From the NCBI GenBank assembly GCA_015065975.1, contig SVPG01000001.1:1-64000 (forward strand): a DNA stretch of 64,000 nucleotides. The letters run 5' to 3'. The stretch comes from Oscillospiraceae bacterium. Its GTDB lineage: Bacteria > Bacillota > Clostridia > Oscillospirales > Acutalibacteraceae. The notes beneath the pieces were generated by a model. That model saw only the letters and a program-made list of their open reading frames with translations. It was not told the origin of the DNA and searched no databases. Position numbers and translations under genes: made by a program. Shown here one piece after another: positions 10,314 through 16,785 of the stretch (position 1 is its first letter; each line of letters begins with the position of its first letter).

Positions 10314-10719
10314 CCTGAAGTAAATCGTGAGATCAAAATCGTCTATTCGATTTTCAAAGTAGCTATGTGTGTCCGTTCATATTCTATACACAATTTGGTG
10401 TATAAATGCATAAAGCAGACACAATCAGTTAACAAATTATTCAAATTCATCTGACAATACAGAGTTTACCACGTTTATTTGAAAATTGCAATAGGAATTT
10501 TCAAATTTTAGGAGTATTTTTATCTGATTGTCTAAGAATAGCTTTCGATCCACAGTATATCGCAGTCATATGCACCAAAAGCGGTATGTCCAATTATATA
10601 CTACTTGTTCATAATAATCAACACAAATATTCACAAAAAAGAATTTTTTATTTTTTTGACAATATCTTCTCCAAAAAATTGTCATATGTTATAATTAGGA
10701 TATTCGGAGGCGATATAAT
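10314..10719. other. Non-coding AT-rich gap upstream of folA
   Basis: No open reading frame of note. It holds a 7-bp inverted repeat (TATACAC 10385-10391, GTGTATA 10398-10404), a perfect TATAAT at 10690-10695 that could be the -10 of folA although its best-spaced -35 (TTCTCC) is poor, and the folA ribosome site CGGAGG at 10705-10710. Confidence 0.5.
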
Positions 10720-11202
10720 ATGAATATGATATTCTCATGTGACCGCGCGGGCGGCATAGGAATCGGAAACAGGCTGTTATACAGCATACCTTCCGACCTT
10801 GCCCGCTTCAAAGAGCTTACAATCGGAAACACCGTTGTAATGGGACGTGCAACCTTTCTTTCCCTACCGGGTGCAAAGCCGCTCGCGAACAGGACGAACA
10901 TAGTTCTGTCGACCGATCCCGACTTTTCTCCCGACAATGTCATTGTATGCCGCTCGACAGACGAGCTGCTCGAGCTTTGCAAAAGCATAGACACCGAAAT
11001 CTTTGTAATCGGCGGTGAGATTGTATTTCGGCAGCTTGAGCCGTACTGCACAAAGGCATATGTAACCCTCATATCGGGATCATCCGAGGCAGACAGACAT
11101 TTTACTCTCGGACCGCAATGGACTCTGACCGATATCTCGGACACTTATATATATAATAGTATAGAGTACCGCTTTGCTCAGTTTGAGCGAACAACTATAT
11201 AA
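10720..11202 (+). CDS. folA: Dihydrofolate reductase
   Basis: Reduces dihydrofolate to tetrahydrofolate with NADPH. At 160 residues it has the usual length. It opens MNMIFSCDRAGGIGIGNRL, equivalent to the family's A-x-D-x-x-x-x-IG-x-x-x-x-LPW segment but with LLYSIPSDLARF in place of LPW; then VVMGRATFLSLPGAKPLANR and the cofactor motif IFVIGGEIVFRQL. The ATG follows CGGAGG by nine bases. Its 3' end carries one copy of the AT-rich repeat and runs 8 bases past the end of the convergent carboxypeptidase gene. No thymidylate synthase gene is adjacent, unlike many folA loci. Confidence 0.9.
   Translation: MNMIFSCDRAGGIGIGNRLLYSIPSDLARFKELTIGNTVVMGRATFLSLPGAKPLANRTNIVLSTDPDFSPDNVIVCRSTDELLELCKSIDTEIFVIGGEIVFRQLEPYCTKAYVTLISGSSEADRHFTLGPQWTLTDISDTYIYNSIEYRFAQFERTTI
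11147..11165 (+). repeat. AT-rich 20-bp repeat, copy 1 (one-base deletion)
   Basis: TATATATAATAGTATAGAG inside the 3' end of folA. It matches TATATATAATAGGTATAGAG of copies 2-4 with one G missing. Confidence 0.6.
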
Positions 11203-12526
11203 ACCAATCGTCGTTGCGTCTCTTTTTTCTTTTTGCCTTTTTGCCGAGCAGCACCTTGAACATCACAACGAGCAGCACCGCACCGTTCACGGCAAGAATC
11301 ATGATATTCGTTTTCAGAGCATCGTCACCTTGCCGCACAATCGCTTCAACATCATTTGCCGCTGCAAGCTCTATTTTTGTGATCGTCGTGCCGTTTTCCT
11401 TTATATAAAGGTCGCCGACAACATCTCCTGCCGAAACGGGAGCCTGAGCATCCGACCTTACAACAATTTTTCTTTCAATACGGCTGTCGGTTCTGACAAG
11501 AGCCGTGCTGTCGGATACAGCAACCAACGGCACAGTGCCTTCAGCGTTCCTGAGGCCTTCGTATCCGACTATTTCGCCTGCCGTTGTGAAACTTCTGTAT
11601 TCAAATTCATCAAAGCCCCACTCAAAGAGCCTTACCGTCTCGGTAAAGCTCTGTCTTTTTGTTGAGCCGTCTTCGAGTTTGACTCCCCACGCACCGAGAA
11701 TGACACAGCACAGGGTCCTACCATCCTTATATGCATACGATACCAGACAGCTTCCCGCCTCGCTCGAATAACCCGTTTTTACTCCTATACAGTAATCATA
11801 TTTGTAGTCACGGTCATATTTTATGCTCAGTTCAGATTTCGGAGGCATTCCGAGAAGCCAGTTCGAATTGTAGAGCTTGCGTTCTCTCACCAGATTTGTC
11901 TTTGGTATCGTGCAGTACTGAGTTGAAACGATTTCTCTGAACTTCTCGTTCTTCATCGCCTCGGCAGTTATGAGGTAAAGATCCCACGCTGTGGAAACAT
12001 GACCCTCGGCAGGATATCCGTGGGTGTTGACGAAAACGGTATCGGTGCACCCGAGTTCCTTCGCTCTTGTATTCATCAGCTCAACAAATCCGTCGACCGA
12101 GCCCGAGACCTGATCTGCAACTATGTCACAGCAAGCACAATCCGACTCCACAAGTATGCAATAGAGATACTCTTCAAGAGTAAGAATCTCGTTCCATTTC
12201 ACTCGCGGGCTGACATGGCTTGCGTCGTATTTTACACCTTCCGCAAGCTTGCGTTTTGCTTTTATCTTCATATCGAGGCTGAGCTCTCCCCTGTCAACGG
12301 CTTCGAGCACAAGAAGAGCTGTCATAATCTTTGTTGTGCTTGCAGGGGCTTTTACCTGCTTCGAGTTCTGCTCGTAGAGCACCTTGCCCGTATCAACATC
12401 AACAAGAAGAGCCGCACCCGCATTGACCTTTTCTATCTCCTGAGCGGATACGCTCACCGGAAAGCTTGCGGATATAACGATTATAATTAAAAGGAGCGAC
12501 AGTATTCTTACCCTCATTTTTCTCAT
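11195..12526 (-). CDS. D-alanyl-D-alanine carboxypeptidase-like protein (DacF/PBP5 family) with altered SxN motif
   Basis: Expected to trim the terminal D-Ala of peptidoglycan stem peptides. The 443-residue protein has a signal peptide (about residues 1-28), a peptidase S11 domain, a C-terminal beta domain and a C-terminal membrane segment (about 405-425) with a basic tail. Motif SxxK is intact (Ser63-TT-Lys66) and so is KTG (Lys250-Thr251-Gly252 in GVKTGYSSEAGS). The middle SxN motif is not: a gapless comparison with the usual SANDAA puts Ser128-Asp129-Cys130 there, and two more Cys follow. The protein may therefore be slow, or not a standard carboxypeptidase. Start ATG at 12526 follows AAAGGCGG. 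Read with nagZ and yfbR in one direction. Confidence 0.88.
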   Translation of the reverse strand: MRKMRVRILSLLLIIIVISASFPVSVSAQEIEKVNAGAALLVDVDTGKVLYEQNSKQVKAPASTTKIMTALLVLEAVDRGELSLDMKIKAKRKLAEGVKYDASHVSPRVKWNEILTLEEYLYCILVESDCACCDIVADQVSGSVDGFVELMNTRAKELGCTDTVFVNTHGYPAEGHVSTAWDLYLITAEAMKNEKFREIVSTQYCTIPKTNLVRERKLYNSNWLLGMPPKSELSIKYDRDYKYDYCIGVKTGYSSEAGSCLVSYAYKDGRTLCCVILGAWGVKLEDGSTKRQSFTETVRLFEWGFDEFEYRSFTTAGEIVGYEGLRNAEGTVPLVAVSDSTALVRTDSRIERKIVVRSDAQAPVSAGDVVGDLYIKENGTTITKIELAAANDVEAIVRQGDDALKTNIMILAVNGAVLLVVMFKVLLGKKAKRKKRRNDDWFI

Positions 12527-12554
12527 GATTATATCCGCCTTTCTTTGCTCGGTT

Positions 12555-12574
12555 CTCTATACCTATTATATATA
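12555..12574 (-). repeat. AT-rich 20-bp repeat, copy 2
   Basis: TATATATAATAGGTATAGAG on the minus strand. It spans the stop codon of the GH3 gene and lies just upstream of the carboxypeptidase start. Confidence 0.7.
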
Positions 12575-13795
12575 CAGACCCAGCCTGATCTTCCAGATGA
12601 TTATTCGGAACACCGATTGGTCGAGACGCTCCATCGAAACCGTACCGTCATTGACCGCAGCAAGCAGTGCATTGTACGACTGCTCCGCATTCTGAGGAGT
12701 GCACATAAGGTCGGCACCCGCCGTCAAGGCTCTGACGCAGGGGTCGGCACCGCCGCAAAACTGCGTTATCGCACCCATATCAAGACCGTCGGTTATAATT
12801 ACCCCGTCAAACCCGAGCTGAGTTCTCAGCAGATTCATCGCTGCCGGAGAAAGAGAGGCGGGGTTGTTCGGATCGATCGCATTTACTATTGTATGACTGA
12901 CCATTACCGAATCGGCTCCCGATTCGATTCCTTTTATAAACGGAACAAGATCGCTCGTCCAGAGTGTCTGCTCCGTTATGTCCGATGTGACAAGTCCGTT
13001 ATGGGTATCGCCCGATGAATTGCCGTATCCGGGGAAGTGCTTGATCGAGCTTCCCATCGTGCATTCGTCCATAATGCTCACAACCGTGCCGACATACTGT
13101 GCTGTCTGCTGAGCGTCTTTTCCGAACGAACGCTTATAGAGAAATCCCGAAGGTGATGTGACAACATCGGCAACGGGTGCGAAATTGACATTTATTCCGT
13201 AACGCTTGAGAAACTCGCATTTTTCTCTCGTATCGGCAGCTATCGCGTCCATACCGCCCGACGAGAAAACAGCCTGCGGAGACTTGAAGCGTCTGCTTCT
13301 GAGCAGTTCATTGGAGCTTACTCTGACAACGGTTCCGCCCTCTTCATCGACACAGATAAGAAGGTTCCCTCCCGCAGCGGACTGGAGCGAGGATATCATC
13401 GATATTACCTGCTGTTCATTCTTGCCTCTGAAATTGTCGGCAAAAAGAACTACACCGCCCGCACCGTACTGCTGAAGAAAATTTATAAGATCCTGCTCTG
13501 CCGTCTTATCGCCTCTGACGAGAATGAGCTGTGCAACCTTCTGTTCAGTCGTCATTTGGGACAGTATCTCCTCCGCCTTGACGAGTACGGGATCGGGTTC
13601 CGGCTCGGGCTCTGTCGGTGAAACATACTCCGCCTGAGTGTTTCCCGACGCATTGCCGCTCGAGCTGCTGTTGCCGCAGTCACCGTATCCGATAAAAAAC
13701 AGCACGCACATTATCAGTCCAAGCCCTGTGCATATTACCGAAAGCAGCAGCAAAGGCAGCTGTGAGCTGTCATTTTTCCTTTTTGACCTGTTCAT
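12566..13795 (-). CDS. nagZ: Glycoside hydrolase family 3, NagZ-like beta-N-acetylhexosaminidase, membrane-anchored
   Basis: Predicted to release N-acetylglucosamine from muropeptides or other glycans. The 409-residue protein has one N-terminal transmembrane segment (about residues 14-36), a Ser/Gly/Glu/Pro linker, and a GH3 barrel from about 75. NagZ signatures are present: LICVDEEGGTVVRV, the loop KHFPGYGNSSGDTH that carries the His/Asp general acid pair, and the nucleophile Asp in VIITDGLDMGAI. The anchor suggests action outside the cell, as with Bacillus NagZ, rather than in the cytoplasm as in Gram-negative bacteria. ATG at 13795 follows GAGGAAAG. It lies upstream of the carboxypeptidase in the same direction, a wall-recycling context. 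Confidence 0.9.
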   Translation of the reverse strand: MNRSKRKNDSSQLPLLLLSVICTGLGLIMCVLFFIGYGDCGNSSSSGNASGNTQAEYVSPTEPEPEPDPVLVKAEEILSQMTTEQKVAQLILVRGDKTAEQDLINFLQQYGAGGVVLFADNFRGKNEQQVISMISSLQSAAGGNLLICVDEEGGTVVRVSSNELLRSRRFKSPQAVFSSGGMDAIAADTREKCEFLKRYGINVNFAPVADVVTSPSGFLYKRSFGKDAQQTAQYVGTVVSIMDECTMGSSIKHFPGYGNSSGDTHNGLVTSDITEQTLWTSDLVPFIKGIESGADSVMVSHTIVNAIDPNNPASLSPAAMNLLRTQLGFDGVIITDGLDMGAITQFCGGADPCVRALTAGADLMCTPQNAEQSYNALLAAVNDGTVSMERLDQSVFRIIIWKIRLGLYI

Positions 13796-13808
13796 TTTTC
13801 CATCTTTC

Positions 13809-13828
13809 CTCTATACCTATTATATATA
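13809..13828 (-). repeat. AT-rich 20-bp repeat, copy 3
   Basis: TATATATAATAGGTATAGAG on the minus strand, between the yfbR-like stop and the nagZ start. Its last bases merge into the nagZ ribosome site. Confidence 0.7.
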
Positions 13829-13836
13829 GCAGTTTG

Positions 13837-14421
13837 TCAGCTGTCTCCCTGCTCATCGATCGTGAGAGAAAATGCCGGCAGGAACTCTTCGATAAACATA
13901 TCGGCCTCAGGCATATTCATCTTCCTGATCGATTTGAGTGCAGCCTCTTTTGCGACAATAAACTCTGTATTTCCCGCCTTCTCTTCTTCTATGCACTTGA
14001 TAAGTGCGCTGATCTTGTCGGCCGCTTTGACAAGCATATATTCTTCGCCGCTTTCCTCCTGACAGATAAGCGGTCTGTATTCATCGCGAAGGTCGCTCGG
14101 CAGCATCGACAGAAGTCTCTCCTGCGCCTCTGCCTCCACCTTTTTGTATGCATCGCGTATCTCCGGATTATAATATTTGACCGGTGTCGGCAGATCGCCC
14201 GTCAGAATCTCGGGGACATCGTGAAACACCGCAAGCAGCGCCACTCTGTCTGCGTCGACATTTCCTCCAAGTCTCTTGTTTCGCAGCAGCGCCAGAGCGT
14301 GTGCGATAACAGCCGTCTCAAGCGAATGTTCACTTATGCTCTCCTGCTCGGTGTTTCTCATGAGAGCCCATCGCGATATGTATTTCATTCGGGAAACCAT
14401 TGCGTAAAATCCTGTATTCAT
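13837..14421 (-). CDS. yfbR: HD-domain 5'-deoxynucleotidase, YfbR family
   Basis: YfbR enzymes dephosphorylate deoxynucleoside 5'-monophosphates. The 194-residue protein shows the family's opening MVSRMKYISRWALMRN, then the metal-binding residues EHSLETAVIAHALA and VFHDVPEILTGDLPTPVKYY, in which the HD pair and the TGD-PTP stretch are diagnostic. A later acidic region (LVKAADKISALIKCIEE) supplies the distal Asp. The ATG at 14421 is preceded by a weak ribosome site. The gene is flanked by inverted copies of the AT-rich repeat (copies 3 and 4). Confidence 0.88.
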   Translation of the reverse strand: MNTGFYAMVSRMKYISRWALMRNTEQESISEHSLETAVIAHALALLRNKRLGGNVDADRVALLAVFHDVPEILTGDLPTPVKYYNPEIRDAYKKVEAEAQERLLSMLPSDLRDEYRPLICQEESGEEYMLVKAADKISALIKCIEEEKAGNTEFIVAKEAALKSIRKMNMPEADMFIEEFLPAFSLTIDEQGDS

Positions 14422-14462
14422 GATATGCCTACCACTTTCATCAAATTTCGACGTCCGCTCCG

Positions 14463-14484
14463 TATATATATAATAGGTATAGAG
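14463..14484 (+). repeat. AT-rich repeat, copy 4, adjoining a hairpin block
   Basis: TATATATATAATAGGTATAG followed by AGCAG on the + strand, opposite in orientation to copies 2 and 3. It stands immediately before the multi-hairpin region at 14488-14632. Confidence 0.7.
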
Positions 14485-14487
14485 CAG

Positions 14488-14632
14488 ACGAGCCTCCTGC
14501 GGCTACTTAACCGACGATGCAAACATGCTTGCTTGCAAGGGCATTTTGCGAGGAGGTTCAATAGCGCAGCCGTGCTTTTGCACGGAAAAAGGGCGCAGCC
14601 CTTTTTAAAGTCCCGCGCAAAGCGGGACTTTC
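14488..14632 (+). other. Block of successive hairpins in a non-coding gap (possible small repeat element or RNA)
   Basis: The 318-bp gap 14422-14739 has no gene. On the + strand it can fold into an outer stem CCTCCT (14493-14498) with AGGAGG (14551-14556) enclosing GCAAA/TTTGC, then three tight hairpins: CCGTGCTTTTGCACGG (14570-14585), AAAAGGGCGCAGCCCTTTTT (14587-14606) and AAAGTCCCGC paired with GCGGGACTTT (14607-14631). Copy 4 of the AT-rich repeat borders it on the left, and CTATTATA (14638-14645) on the right gives a partial inverted end. The layout suggests a mobile or repetitive non-coding element, or a structured RNA. Confidence 0.55.
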
Positions 14633-14677
14633 TGCAGCTATTATAACATGATTTTTATATGCAGTCAAAGCAAACTC

Positions 14678-14706
14678 TTGATTTGCCGACGATTCTATAT
14701 TATAAT
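14678..14706 (+). promoter_or_regulatory. Promoter of the small acidic membrane protein gene
   Basis: TTGATT (14678-14683), 17-bp spacer, TATAAT (14701-14706), about 34 bases before the start codon. Confidence 0.75.
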
Positions 14707-14739
14707 TATTTGTACATTTACTGAAAGGAACGTTTTACT

Positions 14740-15051
14740 ATGGAAAACAACAATAAAACAGCGAGAATTATAATCGCAGTACTGGCAGTTATCAGCATAA
14801 TAATTGTTGTCGTCATCGCTCTCGGCATAGGCGGCGAAGATCAGGCTCCTGCACCCTCCTCCAGCGGCTCTGCTGTTCAGAATGACTATTACGCAGACGA
14901 CTTTGTTGAGGAAACCGGCGGCGACGAGGTCGACGTTGTCATCCCCGAAGACTACAACGAATCCGACTACATCGACGCAGACAGTGCGGATGCATCTGTC
15001 GATGATACCGCTGATGCGGACATGGCTGCCGATGCCGATATCGCAGAATAA
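14740..15051 (+). CDS. Small membrane protein with acidic extracellular tail, function unknown
   Basis: A 103-residue protein not recognised as any family. It has a short polar N-terminus, one transmembrane helix (about residues 8-29), a Pro/Ser/Gly linker and a strongly acidic tail of about 60 residues with many Asp, Glu, Ala and Tyr and almost no basic residues. The arrangement (N-terminus inside, acidic tail outside) could bind cations or wall polymers, but that is speculation. It has its own promoter, a GAAAGGA ribosome site and a hairpin downstream, so it is a single-gene unit. Confidence 0.75.
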   Translation: MENNNKTARIIIAVLAVISIIIVVVIALGIGGEDQAPAPSSSGSAVQNDYYADDFVEETGGDEVDVVIPEDYNESDYIDADSADASVDDTADADMAADADIAE

Positions 15052-15104
15052 CCTCCGCTCAGTCAAAATAATTAAATCGAAACTTTTCTGTATGTAATAT
15101 GTTT

Positions 15105-15130
15105 TGCCGTTCGCTTCTCAGCGGGCGGCA
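15105..15130 (+). terminator. Likely terminator after the small acidic protein gene
   Basis: TGCCGTTCGC pairs with GCGGGCGGCA (two G-U pairs) around TTCTCA. Only three T follow, so termination may be partial. Confidence 0.5.
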
Positions 15131-15242
15131 TTTGGCTATATTGCGTAATTACAGCAAATTAAAACGGTGTTTCACGAAACGATTGTCAAAGTTACAAACA
15201 TGTAACCTGCCGATTCTGTTATTTTGCACAGTTATTATGGAG

Positions 15243-15265
15243 GTTATTTAACTGCGTTAAATAAC
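15243..15265. other. Perfect 9-bp inverted repeat in an intergenic gap
   Basis: GTTATTTAA and TTAAATAAC flank CTGCG. The gap 15131-15381 has no gene and no promoter beyond those listed; the repeat could be a protein-binding site or a weak hairpin. Confidence 0.5.
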
Positions 15266-15381
15266 TCTTCTTTTGAAAATCCTTTGATTTCGCGGTTTTT
15301 TCAGCCCCCGCTCCCCCTCCCTCTTCGCCCGATTTTTTCACTTGTTTGTGCAACATACACAATTTTTGGATTCCGATTTAT

Positions 15382-15410
15382 TTGACATCGACGATAAAAA
15401 GGACTATAAT
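15382..15410 (+). promoter_or_regulatory. Consensus promoter of the G5/3D-domain gene
   Basis: TTGACA (15382-15387), 17-bp spacer, TATAAT (15405-15410): a perfect sigma-A promoter. Transcription should start near 15417. Confidence 0.85.
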
Positions 15411-15416
15411 GTGCCA

Positions 15417-15509
15417 CGGAAAGTGAAAAAGGGGCTTCGCTGTATGCGTCAGACCCCGCGGGGATATTGCCCCGAAAAATAATTGGAAAGTTGGGAGACA
15501 TAAATCGAA
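15417..15509 (+). promoter_or_regulatory. Structured 5' leader of the G5/3D-domain gene
   Basis: About 93 bases with two adjacent GC-rich hairpins. The first has GGGGC at its 5' foot and GACCCC at its 3' foot (15431-15457); the second is CGGGGATATTGCCCCG (15459-15474). The ribosome site GGGAGA (near 15493) lies after them. It does not match a riboswitch class I recognise, including the c-di-AMP class often found before wall-hydrolase genes. Confidence 0.4.
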
Positions 15510-16625
15510 ATGAGTATAATAGCAAGTTATGCCGAAAGATGCGCTAAGTTCATGCGCTCACGGCTTGGATCTCTGCTGTTATTCATCCTCGGCTGCACAG
15601 TCTGTGCTCTGGTCTTTTCCCCTTACCTTGTACCTGTAAACATAGTTGTTGACGGAGAAGAGCAGACAATCATAACCCTGCGCAGTGATCCTCAGGATAT
15701 AGTCGCACAGGCCGGCTTCGCTCTTGAGAACGAAGATGAACTCGTTGTATCGGTATCCGAGGACGGTTCCGAGAAAGAGATCGAGATTCTCCGTGCATTT
15801 GAAGTTATAGTTGTTGATGCAGGAGTTTCTTACAGCATTGACATGGCAGACGGAAACGTCGCCGAGGCCATCGCTCTCGCAGGCGTTGCAATGCCTGACG
15901 CAGACGATATCGTCAGCCATTCCCTCGAAGAAAGCATTTATCCTTATATCCAGATAAACATTGACAGAGTTTCCTACAGAGAGAACACTGCTACCGAAAC
16001 AATCCGTTTCAAGACCGTCAAGGTCGAGACTGCAGAGCTCGTAAGAGGCTCGACAAGAGTTACCGTCAAGGGCGAATACGGTGAAAAGATCGTTGTCAGC
16101 CGCACAATGTACATCAACGGTGTTGAGCAGACTACCGAGGTCGTCAGCGAGACTGTAACAAAAGAGGCTATCAACGAGATCATCGAGGTAGGTACCTCTG
16201 AGCCCACAACGGCAGCACCCACAACAACAACCACCGCTGCTCCCGCAACACGCACTACTGCACCCGCTATCAAGACTGAGTCCGGCAACGGCAAGGAGTT
16301 TGTCGACGCAAACGGACGCGCAGTTTCTTATTCCAAGAAGCTTACCGGTAAGGGCACCGCTTATACCGCTGCTCCCGGTTCCAAGACTTCCACAGGTCGT
16401 ACCGTTGAGGTCGGTATCGTAGCAGTTGACCCCGATGTCATCCCCTACGGCACCCGTCTCTACATCGTATCGGCAGACGGCCGTTACGTATACGGCTACG
16501 CTCTTGCCGCTGATACAGGCGGAGCTCTCAAGTCCGGCGCTGCTCTCGTCGACGTCTTCTATGAGACCGAATCACAGTGCAGAGCTTTCGGCAGACGTGA
16601 CGTTGTTGTTTACGTCCTCGACTGA
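15510..16625 (+). CDS. G5 and 3D domain protein, YabE-like putative wall-active enzyme
   Basis: Predicted exported or membrane-anchored cell-wall protein of 371 residues, similar in plan to Bacillus YabE. Order: transmembrane segment at about residues 20-40; ubiquitin-like DUF348 repeats at about 42-150 (NIVVDGEEQTIITLRSDPQD); a G5 domain at about 155-225; a Thr/Pro/Ala-rich linker at about 228-255; and a C-terminal 3D domain at about 275-371 with GKGTAYTAAPG, VAVDPDVIPYGTRLYI and ALAADTGGAL, whose conserved aspartates give the domain its name. In MltA-like and Rpf-like proteins this fold holds a lytic transglycosylase site. Strong own promoter, structured leader and strong terminator. Confidence 0.88.
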   Translation: MSIIASYAERCAKFMRSRLGSLLLFILGCTVCALVFSPYLVPVNIVVDGEEQTIITLRSDPQDIVAQAGFALENEDELVVSVSEDGSEKEIEILRAFEVIVVDAGVSYSIDMADGNVAEAIALAGVAMPDADDIVSHSLEESIYPYIQINIDRVSYRENTATETIRFKTVKVETAELVRGSTRVTVKGEYGEKIVVSRTMYINGVEQTTEVVSETVTKEAINEIIEVGTSEPTTAAPTTTTTAAPATRTTAPAIKTESGNGKEFVDANGRAVSYSKKLTGKGTAYTAAPGSKTSTGRTVEVGIVAVDPDVIPYGTRLYIVSADGRYVYGYALAADTGGALKSGAALVDVFYETESQCRAFGRRDVVVYVLD

Positions 16626-16634
16626 TAAAAGCAC

Positions 16635-16672
16635 AAAAAAGACTGTTTCATTTTGTGAAACAGTCTTTTTTT
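16635..16672 (+). terminator. Rho-independent terminator
   Basis: AAGACTGTTTCA pairs with TGAAACAGTCTT and a run of T follows. Confidence 0.9.
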
Positions 16673-16683
16673 GATATTTACCA

Positions 16684-16712
16684 TTGAAATTCCATAATAT
16701 GTTTGTTATAAT
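16684..16712 (+). promoter_or_regulatory. Promoter of the surface protein gene
   Basis: TTGAAA (16684-16689), 17-bp spacer, TATAAT (16707-16712), 74 bases before the chosen start codon. Confidence 0.75.
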
Positions 16713-16785
16713 ATATTTTACATTATTATGTGTTTTTTTATTGTTGAGTATTTCTCTATCTCATTTCAGAAGGGACGGCTGCAAG

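Noticed and set aside
10656-10695. TTGACA and TATAAT upstream of folA taken as a promoter
   Set aside because: Spacer is 28 bp, far from the usual 16-18; only the TATAAT was retained as a possible -10.
14488-14632. tRNA or tRNA-like gene
   Set aside because: Hairpins lack the TTCGAAT-type T loop, anticodon arm and acceptor pairing.
15131-15509. c-di-AMP (ydaO/yuaA) riboswitch before the 3D-domain gene
   Set aside because: Expected in such genes, but the conserved core motifs were not found.
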